64,000 bases of DNA from Tridacna crocea (GCA_943736015.1 OX031069.1:38722728-38786727), one strand, 5' to 3'. Numbered from the stretch's first letter, positions 20,887-31,982 are shown. The notes: generated by a model not told the origin, from the sequence alone. Numbers and translations are program-made.

Positions 20887-21116
20887 TTAACTCATTACCA
20901 AACGACAAATCTTTAGGCTTGTCCAAATCGAAAGCATTTGCAGACGACAAAATAAACAATGACTGAAAGTTTGAAATTTGTGTTGTGAAGGGTAGAAAGC
21001 ATTGTGGGAAAAGGAGAAAATGCTGGTTACCAGCATTTTCTCCTTTTCCCACAATGTTTTCTAAAGGCTTCTTCTTCAGGGTCGTCAAAGGTAGGGATTG
21101 TGTGGTAATGGGTCAG
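20887..21116 (+). mobile_element. Pal-A MITE, perfect hairpin
   Basis: TTAACTCATTACCAAACG to GGTAATGGGTCA (last TTAA changed), 230 bp. The hairpin arms match throughout. Confidence 0.95.
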
Positions 21117-21349
21117 CCAAATATTTAAAGATGCATATTTATTTATTTTCGTCCAGTTTTGTAACCAGTTTTGTCTTTATTTTTAGAAATTTTGATAATT
21201 CTTGTACCCCCATGCCAAATTCTACCTGTGACGTTTGCAAGGTTGCACTGGTTACGGTGGATAGAAAATGCACTCCATTCTATGGCGGCAAGCCATAGAC
21301 GTAACAAACAGTTTCCGGTTTGAATCGTAGACAGATTCCTGCTTCTCTT

Positions 21350-21880
21350 CATTGTGGCGCCGCATGAGCGGCGGCACTGTATTTTTAATCGGTTTTGAAA
21401 AGTACCTATGGAGGCAGCCATATTGTTTACTCGTCTTCCAGTCATTTCGTAACTAGGTCATTTCGTTCCTAGGCCATTTCGTACAATTTTTTTTTCCTAT
21501 CCACCTATTCTTTATATTTTGGTAATTTTGTACTCACTTCGATCATTTCGTACCCACTTTGGTCAGTTCATACCAATTTTTTTATTATCATTTTGGTAGT
21601 TTAGAACCTAGTTTTAGTACTATTTTCTTAGCTTGTTTCTCGAATGACAACTGCTTTTGTTCAGATCTCCGATTATGTTAAATTTCGCCGAAGAATGGCT
21701 ATGATTGTGTCTTACCATTATTGATTATTTATTTTTTTTTTTTAAGTTTTAAGTTTCATTCTAAGGACTGTTTAAGACTTCTTAGTTCATTTCTCACCTT
21801 GTTCGGAATAAATTTACTTTGGTTAATTTGAAATGCTGTAGTGTGCCTGAATGATTTTGAGCGCCATTTGTGTTATGCAT
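21350..21880 (+). repeat. IR-N arm 1 of a 3.2-kb inverted repeat
   Basis: CATTGTGGCGCCGCATGAGC, GGAGGCAGCCATATTGTTTAC, a degenerate tandem of CATTTCGTAACTAGGT-like units (21443-21580), GAATGACAACTGCTTTTGT and GAAATGCTGTAGTGTGCC all recur in reverse order at 23758-24517. On the minus strand both arms begin a frame ATGGCTGCCTCCAT (MAAS), but flanks are conserved as well as the frame, so this is not evidence of coding. Confidence 0.85.
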
Positions 21881-21955
21881 CAATATTTTCTAGTTACATA
21901 CACCTATAATCATTTTTATCTACTTTTTACATGGCTATCTAGATTTTACACAGCT

Positions 21956-22020
21956 AGAAAGTATCGATCAAGGTAACCCTGAGCAGTTCGCACAGGCTGA
22001 TCTGGGTAGACACTTTTTAC
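21956..22020. mobile_element. Pal-E/D half hairpin
   Basis: TATCGATCAAGGTAACCCTG pairs weakly with CAGGCTGATCTGGGTAGAC. Confidence 0.45.
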
Positions 22021-22464
22021 TATTGCTAAAACAACTGTAAAAGGGTCATTCTACCTTTAGATTTATTCGGTTGTGAGACAAAATTCTTTAATTAAAACGA
22101 AATACACACGAAAGTATGATAAGGGCAGTTTTTCTGGCGGTAGTTTTCCTGGGTGGAGGGAGACATTTCCTTGGGGTAGTTTTCGAAAAGCAGTTTTCGG
22201 GGAAGGGGACAGCTCCCCAAGAACTGGTTGATATACAAAATGGAATTTATGGTTCTATCGTTATTTTTTAACTTGCTTGCTATCATTTATTGCAGATGCA
22301 TTAAGTCTTTATTCAGTAGAGCATGGCTTATCTATACAGGTTGTAGCAGGCGAAGTTTGTCCAAAAAATAAACGAGTCTGTGCTCAGAACCGTAAATGAT
22401 GGTATGGAAGGCCTAGGATGGCTGACTTCCGTGTGAAACTAGAATTTAATGTATAAGAGTTTAT

Positions 22465-22630
22465 AGATCGATCGATCGATCGATCGATTGATTGATTGAT
22501 TGATTGATTATTTAAGCTGCTTCCATCTTATATCAGTCACTTTACGGGGACAGCTCACATATACATGTATTTCCTGGGTTTCAACCGTGCTAGGCACGGG
22601 CCTTTAACTATCTTGCCCAAGGTCACTCCA
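22465..22630 (-). mobile_element. SINE-delta 3' part with tetranucleotide tail
   Basis: In reverse: TGACCTTGGGCAAG, GTGCCTAGCACGG, GAAACCCAGGAAATAC, then GATGGAAGCAGCTTAAATAA followed by (ATCA)n(ATCG)n at 22465-22509. The simple repeat sits where a SINE tail would be. Confidence 0.65.
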
Positions 22631-23290
22631 GCAAAAAAAATGATAAAATTTTACAGTAAGGTCACCGGTCAAATGAAAAAGCAGTAATACATGATTATCT
22701 GCGAGCCGTCGGTTGCTATGTGCACTTCACAGCACCTTTGCAGACAGTGCAAACAAATGTTCTTTCTCTGAAAATTCCTCGGCAGAGGAGGGGTATTGCA
22801 AGATTAGTCTCAGATCAGCCTGCGCTGACATCAAAGGTGGAAACACGCAAGTAAATGCTTCATGCAATATGGTTTTAATTTGACAAACCAGCAGAAAATA
22901 ATCCGCATCTTCGATCTGCCGATAAATGCATTATATCTTAGATAAAAAATTAATGTTACCTTACCTTATGTTAATGTAAACGTGTTTTGCGATGAATATA
23001 GACGAAGATTAGCCTGCAGATACGTGAAGTATAATCTAGGTCCGTATTCCCCGATCCTTTATTTTAAAATCCCCGCTAATTGCAAATAAACATCACGAAA
23101 TCTGTATTTGCCAGAGACGAAAATTTCATCACGGTAGGATATGGCTTAGAAATTTGCATGGAGAGGCACCTCACCGAAAGACTGTGATTATTCTCCGCAT
23201 GTTGTAATTTACTAAAATTAAGAGGAAAAATAATTAAAACCCATTATTCAGATTAAGTTTTCCATTTCTAGTTCCCCAAGATAGTACAGA

Positions 23291-23524
23291 TCCACCCTTT
23301 ACCAAATAATCTCACTTATGAATAAACATGAGGGCTAAAAAGGCTGTTGAAAACATTGTAGGAAAAGGAGAAAATGCTGCTAACCAGCATTTTCTCCTTT
23401 TCTTACAATGTTTTCTCTCTGTTCAAGAGCAGATTTTACCATCGGAGCCATGTTTGATTTATTGTATGAAAAAGCTTTTAATATGGACTAGTCTGTAAAA
23501 CTTTGTTTTCTGGTAAAGATTTAA
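23291..23524 (-). mobile_element. Pal-A MITE
   Basis: The left end is altered (CCACCCTTTACC). The hairpin centre is GCTAACCAGC, and the right end GGTAAAGATTTAA is recognisable. Confidence 0.8.
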
Positions 23525-23631
23525 TAACCGAGCAGTCCCTACTGTATCAGGAAAGTACATTTCATACTTTATTTTGAGATTTTCTAGGAGGCATAACGCA
23601 AATATTAACGCAGTTCAATTTGTGTTAAACC

Positions 23632-23713
23632 CATTTCTGTCAGCCCTCACATCTACATACCTAAGACAAAGGCATTTCTGTTAGTCCTCACATCTACATA
23701 CCTAACACCAAGG
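23632..23713 (+). repeat. 2 x 41-bp tandem repeat
   Basis: Both units contain CCTCACATCTACATACCTAA and end in AAGG; they differ at about five positions. Confidence 0.9.
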
Positions 23714-23757
23714 CAACTGTTACAAAAAAGAGAACAACAAAATACTGATGCGTAACA

Positions 23758-24517
23758 TCAATGGCGCCGAAAATCAGTTTTTTCTAAATTAAGGCACATT
23801 ACAGCATTTCAAATTGGCCGAAGAAAATCTTTGCAGAGTTCGGTGAGAAATGAACTGAGAAATCCTAAAAAAATCCTTTAACTGTAACTTAAAACTTAAA
23901 AAAAAAAAACAATAATGGTAAAACACAATCATAGCCATTCTTCGACAAACTTTAACATGATTTCAATTGGAACTACGGACAAAAGCAGTTGTCATTCGAG
24001 AAACAACACAAGAAAATAGTATTAAAACTAGGTTCTAAATTACCAAATTCTTAAACTGGGTACGAAATGATCGAAGTGCGTTCGAAATTAAAACAAAAGG
24101 TGGGTACAAAATTGTACGAAATGGCCTAGGTGCGAAATGACTAAGTTACTAAATGACTTGAAGCCGAGTAAACAATATGGCTGCCTCCATGGGTACTTTT
24201 CAAAACCGAATGAAAATAATAAATGGAGTGCAACACGCGAAAAGGTGCATTCGGACATTTGCGAAAAGTGTCGTCCCGGATTAGCCTGCGCAGTCCGCGC
24301 AGGCTAATCCGAGACGGCACTTTACGACTACATTAGATTTTGTGCTACAGTAGACTTGCGTAAAACAGAAAATCACATAAAATCGGAGAGTGTCGTTTTG
24401 GATTAGCCTCTGCGGACTGCGCAGGCGAATCCGAGACGACACTTTACGCAAATGTCCGAATGACCCTTTTCGCGTGTTGCACCCCAATTATAGTGCCGTC
24501 GTTCATGCGGCGCCACA
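23758..24517 (-). repeat. IR-N arm 2, split by Pal-D
   Basis: Reverse complement of 21350-21880 up to about 24225, continuing after the Pal-D insertion with GTGCCGTCGTTCATGCGGC (24491-24509). Divergence from arm 1 is visible but alignment is straightforward. Confidence 0.85.
24226..24485. mobile_element. Pal-D MITE, complete
   Basis: The ends TGCAACACGCGAAAAGG and CCTTTTCGCGTGTTGCA are perfect inverted repeats, followed inward by CATTCGGACATTTGCG and its mirror. Two hairpins, each with an arm like GATTAGCCTGCGCAG, are separated by TGTGCTACAGTAGACTTGCG. It is inserted inside IR-N arm 2, so it is younger than that inverted duplication. Confidence 0.95.
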
Positions 24518-24539
24518 ATAAATTCTTGAAAATGAAGAC

Positions 24540-24620
24540 ACCGTCGGTTTACTTCGAAAACCTCGTAACTACAGCTTGCTACAAGCTGTAGTTACGAGTT
24601 TTTTTAAGTAAACCGAAGAT
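24540..24620. mobile_element. Pal-G palindrome
   Basis: CCGTCGGTTTACTTCG to AAGTAAACCGAAGAT around TACAGCTTGCTACAAGCTGTA-type centre. A few mismatches sit near the ends. Confidence 0.85.
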
Positions 24621-24978
24621 ATGCTATTTTTGAACATACGGGTATGTTATAAGGGAGCCCTAGGAAAAGGAGAGTTTGTTTTCGAAAAACAACTGCACGG
24701 ACTGTACAGGCTCACACTTTGGTCAAATCGTTTTGAAAAAGAAAAATTAAAAAAAAGATTGTCTACCTATGAAAGAACTATTCTATTTCATTGTTCTCTC
24801 GGGTTTTGGCCGAAATGGGTCAATTGTATGCCATTATATATACTACTCAAAATTTGCTAGGGATCACCCTAAAAGATTCACTTTAAATACTGTATATATG
24901 TGGCATGTATCATGTATGGTTTTACAATAAGTTACATTGCCCCCACTGAGCAATAAAATGACCGGTGGAAATAAATCT

Positions 24979-25212
24979 TTAAGCCTTTACCTTACAATGT
25001 CAATTGTTAAAGACACTGAGAAAGAAGCCTTTGGAAAACATTGTTGGAAAAGGAAAAAATGCTGGATACCAGCATTTTCTTTTTTTTTTTTTTTTTTAAC
25101 AATGTTTTCTATCCTACTACAGACAGCATAGTGCACGCTGCATTTAGTTTTTGGTCGGCAAATGCATTCAACTTGGAAAAATCTAGAGTTTTACAGTATG
25201 GTAAAGAGTTTA
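24979..25212 (-). mobile_element. Pal-A MITE with poly-T in the right arm
   Basis: TTAAGCCTTTACCTTAC to GTAAAGAGTTTA. The right hairpin arm is replaced by a run of about 19 T at 25080-25098. Confidence 0.8.
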
Positions 25213-25990
25213 TGCAAAACTGTTATAACTTATTAACCCATACACAAATATGTAAGTGATCCCTATCAAAGTTTGAGTAGTATATATGCTTGCGATAATG
25301 CAATACTAAGGTATATGAAACGCCGATTTCCTAGAGGGCAGCTCTAATTTTTATTTCAAAAATCGATTTTATATCAAAAGTGGTTCTAACACAGCTCGAT
25401 TTGTTGTATATTTAGAGATTGAAATATTTCTTTAGAAAATTTTAAGAAACGTAACTTATATGTTACTACCACGTATCACATTGAACTATCACTAGATCGC
25501 TTGTTTTCAGAGTAAATTGTATTCCCATAACGGTTTCTTTTTCTCTGTTTTACACATGTTTCAGGTAATCTTTTTATCACATAACACCCCATCCCTTGTT
25601 TTCAGTGTAATATACATGTATCCATGACAAATTTCTTATCTTATACCTGTTTTATATCATGATTGCATGACGTCATTTTTGATGTCATTTTGTGCATATT
25701 TCATAGGAGTGAATGGGTTTTATGGATATTAGCGCGCGTGCATCTATAGATGGTTTTGTATAGATCTACTGATCTATAACTTGTGAAATATCGTTATGTG
25801 ACACAAAGAATCTGACATTTGTTGATGTTTGAGATCAAAGTTCATGAATGTCGTCGGGAAAAATGCCATCAAGCTTACCAAAGGCTCGTTTGATAAAATT
25901 TTCCTTTGACTCGTTTAATAAGATTTCATCACAAAGGACAATTCATATCAGATTCTTTATGTCTGGCGTAGTAATTCCACGCGGCACCAT
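25213..25990. other. No recognisable feature
   Basis: No repeat or credible coding frame was recognised. Confidence 0.45.
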
Positions 25991-26048
25991 TTCATTATCT
26001 ACCGCTAGGTGGCAATTTTCGGTACAGAACCGGACTACTTTTTAAAGC
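25991..26048 (-). repeat. Rep-H 3' end fragment
   Basis: CATTATCTACCGCTAGGTGG then GTACAGAACCGGACTAC. The ~40 bases normally between these landmarks are deleted. Confidence 0.65.
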
Positions 26049-26552
26049 GGCCTGTAATACTTAGAATTTCAAAATAAGATACATAAATAGAACAAATGTT
26101 TACTCTACAAAATTCCATTATTCTAATGTATGCATGGAAGATTTTCTCATTTCTTTTTTAGGGAGAGGTTATTGTCACCAAAAAGAACGATCTTAATATT
26201 AAAAGCAGATATTTTGTATATACATTGCGTGAACGCTGTGCTGAAATTATCACGGTAGAATAAAAAAAGAAACTTACTGTATTAAAAAACTTTTTAGAAA
26301 GTCAAACGCCCGAGAAACAATTTTGGAGATTAAGCTTGGAACACGAAAATAAACTACGAGTTTATAGTTTCGAACGTGACGGTTCAGGTGTTCTAGATAG
26401 CGGCCATAAATCCCTTCACTAAACTATCATGTGATTTTACAGACAGGTGGAAGAATGCTTGAAAACATGAAAGTAAAATAAACAGAAATTCTCCCTTAAG
26501 GATTAGGTACCTTTACAAAGACCATTGAACCATTTATCAGTCAGTCTCGACT

Positions 26553-26792
26553 TTGAACTCTTTACAAACTGGCACATTTTTTTTTTGGTTTGGTTTGTCC
26601 AAATTGCAAGCATTTGCACACGACAAAAGTGAAATTGACTGAAAATTTGAAATGTGTTCTGTGAAGGGTAGAAAACATTGTGGGAAAAGGAGAACATGCT
26701 GGTTAGCAGCATTTCCTCCTTTTCCCGCAATGTTTTCTAAAGGCTTCTTTCTCAGGTGCGTCAAAAGTAGGGATTGTGTGGTAATGGTTTAA
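26553..26792 (+). mobile_element. Pal-A MITE
   Basis: TTGAACTCTTTACAAAC to GGTAATGGTTTAA. The hairpin has GGTTAGCAGC at its centre and a few unpaired changes. A T run replaces AAAATTTTAG in the left flank. Confidence 0.9.
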
Positions 26793-26987
26793 AGACAATG
26801 AGGAAGATGGTTTTGAAACATTGTAAGGAAAAAAGTGCTGGTAAGCAGCATTTTTTTATTCATGTCTTTCCCCACAATTTTTGCCTACCTCATCAACGAC
26901 AATACCTAGCCACCTTTAGCTTACTGTCCTCAAAATCCTTTCAATTTGTACAAGTCATATTCTATGTGGTCGTATTGGTAAATAACA
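26793..26987. mobile_element. Degenerate Pal-A abutting the previous copy
   Basis: GGTTTTGAAACATTGTAAGG, GTGCTGGTAAGCAGC and CCTTTCAATTTGTACAAGTC keep Pal-A order; both ends are eroded. Confidence 0.5.
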
Positions 26988-27447
26988 AGACCTCTTTTGA
27001 ATTAGCGATTGATTTTATGAGCGCATGTCCAAACTTTTTTTCGGCTGGTAAAGCGACAAAAAAGGTGTACCGGAAGTCATTGGTCTGCTAGAATCGTTTG
27101 TCTTTATTTTCTGTGTAAATCTAAATGTGGAGCATTTAATCCCTCCGCGATACATAAAAATGGCGCCTTCAAAGAAGGAATGAATTAATGGCTGACAGAA
27201 ATAATTATTTCTCATGATGGATGAGCGTTTAATTCCGTATTATGTATAACCTGTAATTAACACCAGGTTGTTCCTGTAGGTAAACATTGAAATTGGTACC
27301 ACATCATTCGGATAGTACTTGCCCGGACTGGTCTCCGTAAGTCCAATATAACCTTAACCAATTAATCGTGGACATCGACAGTTTTTGTTTTTGTTGCTGC
27401 TGCCGTTAATGTTGTTCTTGTTGTTGCTGTTTTTTTGTTGTTGTGAA

Positions 27448-27497
27448 AGGTGAAGATCAAGATCAGACTTAAGGTACTGAATATCTGATCTTAGTGT
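27448..27497. mobile_element. Degenerate Pal-C
   Basis: GAAGATCAAGATCAGACTT and TATCTGATCTTAGTG remain. Confidence 0.4.
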
Positions 27498-28042
27498 CAG
27501 ACTTATTTTCAGACAAGGCCGTTTTGTCTAAGCTATTTTTAGATAAATACGCTTACACACTGGTTAAAAAGTTTATTAGTTAATTTCTAACCTCTGATGA
27601 AGGCAGCATTCCGAAAGCGCAGGTAAAATTATTATTTCAACTGTTCTAGCACACTATATTTCTCTCCTATATTAAATCCAACATTTTTGCTCAAGTGTCC
27701 ACTAGATCTAGTTGTCTTGAACGAAATTCGTTGATGTTATTTACTACTTTTCTCAACTATTTACAAGAATAATGTTGAAAAAGGCGTATAGACACAGTAT
27801 AATCGATCAATGCTCGTAAAAGTGTGAGGCTCTTTGGAGAAAAAAAAAATCGTTTTTTTTTCCTTAAAGAATGCCGCAGACAGACGTTTTGCACCCGTAA
27901 ATCCTGTGACTTAGAAAACTATGCAGAAACCGTGCAATTACCTTTATCATAGATAACGCAGGGCCTTTGTACTCTTAAAGCAGCTAATTGCCTCTCGCTG
28001 CAAGCATTATTTCGCTCATTATTCCGTAATCCCATAATTCAG

Positions 28043-28274
28043 TTAAACCCTTCACCATAACACAACGAGTTTTTAACGACCCTATGAAAGAAGCCTTTTG
28101 AAAACATTGTGGAAAAGGAGAAAAATGCTGGTAACCAGCATTTTTCTCCTTTTCCACAAAGTTTTCTACTCTATTAAAGACAGGTTTTATCTTTCGAACT
28201 ATATGCAAACTGTCAGCTGCAAATCTTTTGAATTTGGATAAATTTATTATTCGCTAGTGTAATATAGAGTCAAA
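28043..28274 (-). mobile_element. Pal-A MITE with symmetric arm change
   Basis: TTAAACCCTTCACCAT start. The hairpin GGAGAAAAATGCTGG/CCAGCATTTTTCTCC has an extra A and the matching extra T, and GTGGAAAAGG/CCTTTTCCAC lacks one base in both arms. The right flank is eroded. Confidence 0.85.
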
Positions 28275-28280
28275 CTCCAT

Positions 28281-28885
28281 CCAGACAAGAAAATTTAGAT
28301 ATGCACATTTGGCAAACTTATGCAGGTGACGGATAAAATATGGCTTAAATTACGGGATTTGACTTTGAAAAAAAGGGTTAAAAAACTTCAAAGGAAAAGG
28401 AGAAAAGCTGGTAATCTTGGAAAAGGGCTATACTCTGATTACAAGCATTTTTATATTTCTTATTGATTATATTGATTATACAGTTTTAATGCCATTTTCA
28501 ACATTATTTCAGTTACATATCTCAGCGGCCAGTGCACCTATCCACGCTTTCCTGGTATTCCAGGACTCCGCCCAGTTTTGTTTCCAAGTCATTGGCTCCT
28601 TTCCCACATGATCATCATAGAATGAATGGTCAGCGATGGGAGAGGGATTAATCATGTCGCAATGACTATGCTCAGTCCTTAGAAGGGGATTGGATGAGCC
28701 CGGAATCGAACCCACGACATCATGTTCTCAAGTCCTGCACGCTACCGACAGAGCTACCAGAGCTCCTCTACAATATTAGTAGAGATAACAGAAATTATTA
28801 TATGAGCAAACTTAATTTGTCGTCTGCAAATTTATACTTTCAATTTGATTGAGTGCAAAAAAATGCCGTTTGGTAAAGAGTTCCA
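28281..28885 (-). mobile_element. Pal-A copy split by a SINE
   Basis: Pal-A-like AAGGAAAAGGAGAAAAGCTGG at 28391-28411 (less its first base) and, after the SINE, AATTTGTCGTCTGCAAATTT with GGTAAAGAGTTCC at 28813-28885. The left end is not clear. Confidence 0.5.
28450..28785 (-). mobile_element. SINE-gamma, tRNA-derived
   Basis: Read in reverse, the head GGTAGCTCTGTCGGTAGCG resembles a polymerase III A box and GTGGGTTCGATTCCGGGC contains a full B box (GGTTCGANTCC-like). The body then passes CTAAGGACTGAGCATAG and GGATAGGTGCACTGGCCGC to an AT-rich tail of ATTGAT-like units at 28450-28490. By family knowledge such SINEs depend on a LINE partner. No LINE was seen here. Confidence 0.8.
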
Positions 28886-29041
28886 GAGTCTATTAAAATT
28901 TTAGCGTGCAAAATAGAAACCATTATCGTAAAATATAGATTTTTAGGATTTAAATCTTCATTTTGTTGATTAAACCAATTAGGGAGAGTGTGCAATAAAA
29001 AGAAAAAAAATGCAAACGTTGTCTGCTCCAGTTATGTTTCA

Positions 29042-29125
29042 TACCGTCGGTTTACTTCAAAAGCCTCGTAACTACAGCTTGTTTCAAGCTGTAGTTACGA
29101 GATTTTTTAAGTAAACCGACGATAC
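29042..29125. mobile_element. Pal-G palindrome
   Basis: TACCGTCGGTTTACTTC to GTAAACCGACGATA; the loop is CTTGTTTCAAG. Confidence 0.9.
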
Positions 29126-29897
29126 ATTAATCGTACGTTTACACCATGTTTCCGGCAGCCACAGAAGCCCGATTAGTGCGAAACGTGGTGTGCCGTGAGG
29201 TTTTGTTTGTTTTTCCTCGATTTACCTAGTACTATTAAGTCCTACGTTTAATCGGCATACCTCGGGTGATGGAAGCCATCATATTCCTCGGCTGTAACTG
29301 TTGGTGGATTGACAGGTAGCGGATTGGTACATTCTCTGCCCGGAAATACTGGGGCTTTCCGTTCTGAGAATTGTCAGGCTCCTCTTACAAAACAAAACTT
29401 GAGTTTCAATTTTTTTTTATCGAAATCTTTCTAACTAAATTTTAGCTGACAAACAGTTTATACATTCCTTTTCTAACATGGTTTATCAAATCCGATTGAA
29501 GTTTTCACCGACAAATAGACAGATGTGAATAACTTAATCGAAGTTGTTTATGCCGTTGCTATAAGACTGTCTGTGGCGCACTATAGATAGAATCACGTGA
29601 TTCTCAGTTGGAAACGACCGTGATACGGACGAGGTTAGTTGCAGGTACAGAATCGGCTGAGTTTTGACAAGTGTCTTGTTACGACTTGTTACGCGCTGGA
29701 AAGTTCTGATGATATAAAGTCTGCTCTTCCCTCTGTGTTTCATTACGTCCATCCTGTTTTGTCCATTGTTGTCAGAAACGGGGTTGCCATGGATGCCGAG
29801 AACATTGTGTAAACGTAGGATAAACGTAAGGCTATTGTATCGTATCAATGGACACATTATGTCAATGCCAAATAGTCTCTATTAAAGATGGGAGTGT
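29126..29897. other. No recognisable feature
   Basis: A 107-codon minus-strand frame at 29534-29857 has no recognisable motif, splice context or nearby polyadenylation signal that I could identify. No repeats were seen. Confidence 0.4.
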
Positions 29898-30343
29898 CCG
29901 AACCTGGATAGATAAGTCGGTAGTGCACAAGACTTGAGAACATTCTCAAGAACGTTCTTGGTCTCAGTCTCCAGAATTTCCTACTTTTGAAAATAACGCA
30001 ACTTCTGATTGGCTAAACCAAATGGTTTAACCAATCAGAAGTTGCGTTATTTTCAAATGTAGAAAATCTTCTTGAATAAGACTAAGAATATTCTCAAGAA
30101 TGGTTGATGAATACGGGCCCTGCTGAGGCTGGAGTTGGCTTGTTCGTTTCTTGGTTCGGCCAATTTCTGTACGAGGACTGTATATAGTAATGGCGATTCG
30201 ACGATGGTTCTGTGGGAAAGCAGCTAGTAGCTTGGAAAAATATTTTAAAGAGTTATTTGGAGAAAGGAACTCAAAGAAAGCATGGACATGTCTAGATACA
30301 CTGGCCGCCAAGGTATAACTGAAATATTGATTAAAACGGATTT
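29898..30343 (+). mobile_element. SINE-gamma split by Pal-F
   Basis: The head fragment AAGTCGGTAGTGC, AAGACTTGAGAACAT (29912-29943) matches the reverse of 28770-28730. After Pal-F, the body resumes with GGGAAAGCAGCTAGTAGC and CACTGGCCGCCAAGG, then AATATTGATTAAAA and a tetranucleotide tail. The B box is lost at the junction. Confidence 0.65.
29937..30120. mobile_element. Pal-F foldback element in a SINE
   Basis: GCAACTTCTGATTGGCTAAAC and its mirror (30000-30047, minus end bases) form a long perfect hairpin. The right end GGTTGATGAATACGGGCCC is intact, and the left end has lost its outermost ~20 bases. Confidence 0.85.
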
Positions 30344-30361
30344 GATCGATCGATCAATCAG

Positions 30362-30403
<42 letters not shown>
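30344..30403 (+). repeat. (ATCG)n(AATC)n tail microsatellite
   Basis: GATCGATCGATCAATCAGTC then about ten AATC units, directly after the SINE end. Confidence 0.95.
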
Positions 30404-30404
<1 letters not shown>

Positions 30405-30832
30405 TAGGGGTAACGTGCCTTAAATTGTTTATCCATGCATTATTGATGAACTTCTTTCTACCTAAATAATTCACTTTTTGCCAGGTGACCAAATTTAGAC
30501 TTTTCGGGGGAAATACGATTTACAGACAGAATCATAAATTTTTATTAAACTATGATTTGTCGGAAATGTATAAATCATTCTGAGTGAGGATATAAGAATT
30601 TAAAATACTGATAACGAAAATTTTACACTTTCTCCAAAATATTTTTGATAGCCTTCTTTCACAGTGTTATATAAAATGAGATCGCTATGTAAATCATTAA
30701 CCATTTCACGACCGAAAAGATAAATCACTTTTTCAAAGGATATAATATTATTATTATATACACAGTTTCTCTTCAAGATAAAGTAACAAAATCTAAAGAG
30801 CCTCCTTTAAATCCCTAATCTAGGTTAAAGTT

Positions 30833-30900
30833 GTGGACAGTGTAGATCAGAGATCAGACTGTACGTTCTGTGCAGTCTGATCTTGATCTACACTGTCCAC
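30833..30900. mobile_element. Pal-C hairpin, near perfect
   Basis: GTGGACAGTGTAGATCAGAG and its mirror ending CTACACTGTCCAC, 68 bp. Confidence 0.9.
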
Positions 30901-31230
30901 AAAAACTTCTTGTGTCGTCACTGGTAAGGAAGATAAAAGGTTAAAAGATAAATCTTTTCGTTATTACGCACACTCCAGAGCTGTCTCAATACATCACTTT
31001 GTCTAGATGCGGCTTTAATCACAACAAATTAAATTTAAGTAAAATATCTTGTAGAGATTCTGCGTTTTATCTGACCCCATAACTCTTCTATTTAGAGATA
31101 AAATTCGACTTTCTTTCCACTTCATATTTATCAAATGATTGCGTCATTAATCAAATACTTCAAACACGGGACATCCATAATCTCAAGACTAAACCCTTGA
31201 GCTGGTAGGAATGACTGAAGGATCTTTTGT

Positions 31231-31294
31231 AGAGAGTGTAGATCAAGATCAGACTGCACAAAACGTGCAGTCTGATCTTGGATGTACATTGTCT
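31231..31294. mobile_element. Pal-C hairpin
   Basis: AGAGAGTGTAGATC with core GACTGCACAAAACGTGCAGTC; the right outer arm has changed (GATGTACATTGTCTG). Confidence 0.8.
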
Positions 31295-31460
31295 GATTAT
31301 GATATCTCCCACCCCACCCCATCAAATTACTTCGATATAGCAATATTTGGATTATAGACATTGGCTGGAATTCTTCCTTTTTTTCTTTACTTTTATTATT
31401 TCACTTAGCAGGTTAATGTGCAAGATTAAGGGACAGGTTCGTTGTGCTTTTGCGTACATT

Positions 31461-31520
31461 TCAGATTAAGAAAAGACTGCACAGGGCGTGCAAACTGATC
31501 TTGCGTCTACAGTATCCGAT
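31461..31520. mobile_element. Degenerate Pal-C
   Basis: GACTGCACAGGGCGTGCA core and GTCTACAGTATCCGA right arm. Confidence 0.5.
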
Positions 31521-31763
31521 TTAAGCTAAGATATTCTGCCCAAATGGACACTCACCACTTATATTGAGCACAAAAAAATTTATATCTATACGTGCGGAAT
31601 GCTACTTAAGTTATTTTTCACAACTTCGAATACAATTTGTGATAGCTAACAAATCATGATGAAAGAAAAAAGACAAATTTAGCTAAATAATAAATCTGTT
31701 GTACGACTAAGACCAAAAACGGTCAAATTTAAGGAATACGGCTATTGAAAGTTATTTTTTTAA

Positions 31764-31982
31764 TTAACACAATCCCTACTTTTGGCGACCCCGATAAAGA
31801 CGCCATTAGAAAACATTTTGGGAAAAGGAGAAAATGCTGGTAACCAGCATTTTCCCCTTTTCCCACAGTGTTTTCTACCCTTCACAAACCAAATTTCAAA
31901 TTTTCAGTCACTTTTATTTTGTTGTCTGCAGATGCTTTCGATTTGGACAAACCTGAAATTTTGTCATTTGGTAATGAGTTAA
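31764..31982 (-). mobile_element. Pal-A MITE
   Basis: TTAACACAATCCCTACTTTTG lacks the usual CCATTACC. The hairpin has GGTAACCAGC at its centre, and the right end GGTAATGAGTTAA is intact. Confidence 0.9.

Noticed and set aside
20825-21088. Recurrent short frames with a GKGENAGNQHFLLFPQCF-like peptide
   Set aside because: The same peptide appears at dozens of sites because it is a translation of the Pal-A hairpin, not a protein family.
21143-21445. 100-codon minus-strand frame starting within IR-N
   Set aside because: Both arms share the start-like MAAS codons, but conservation extends equally into non-coding flanks, and the frames diverge soon after.
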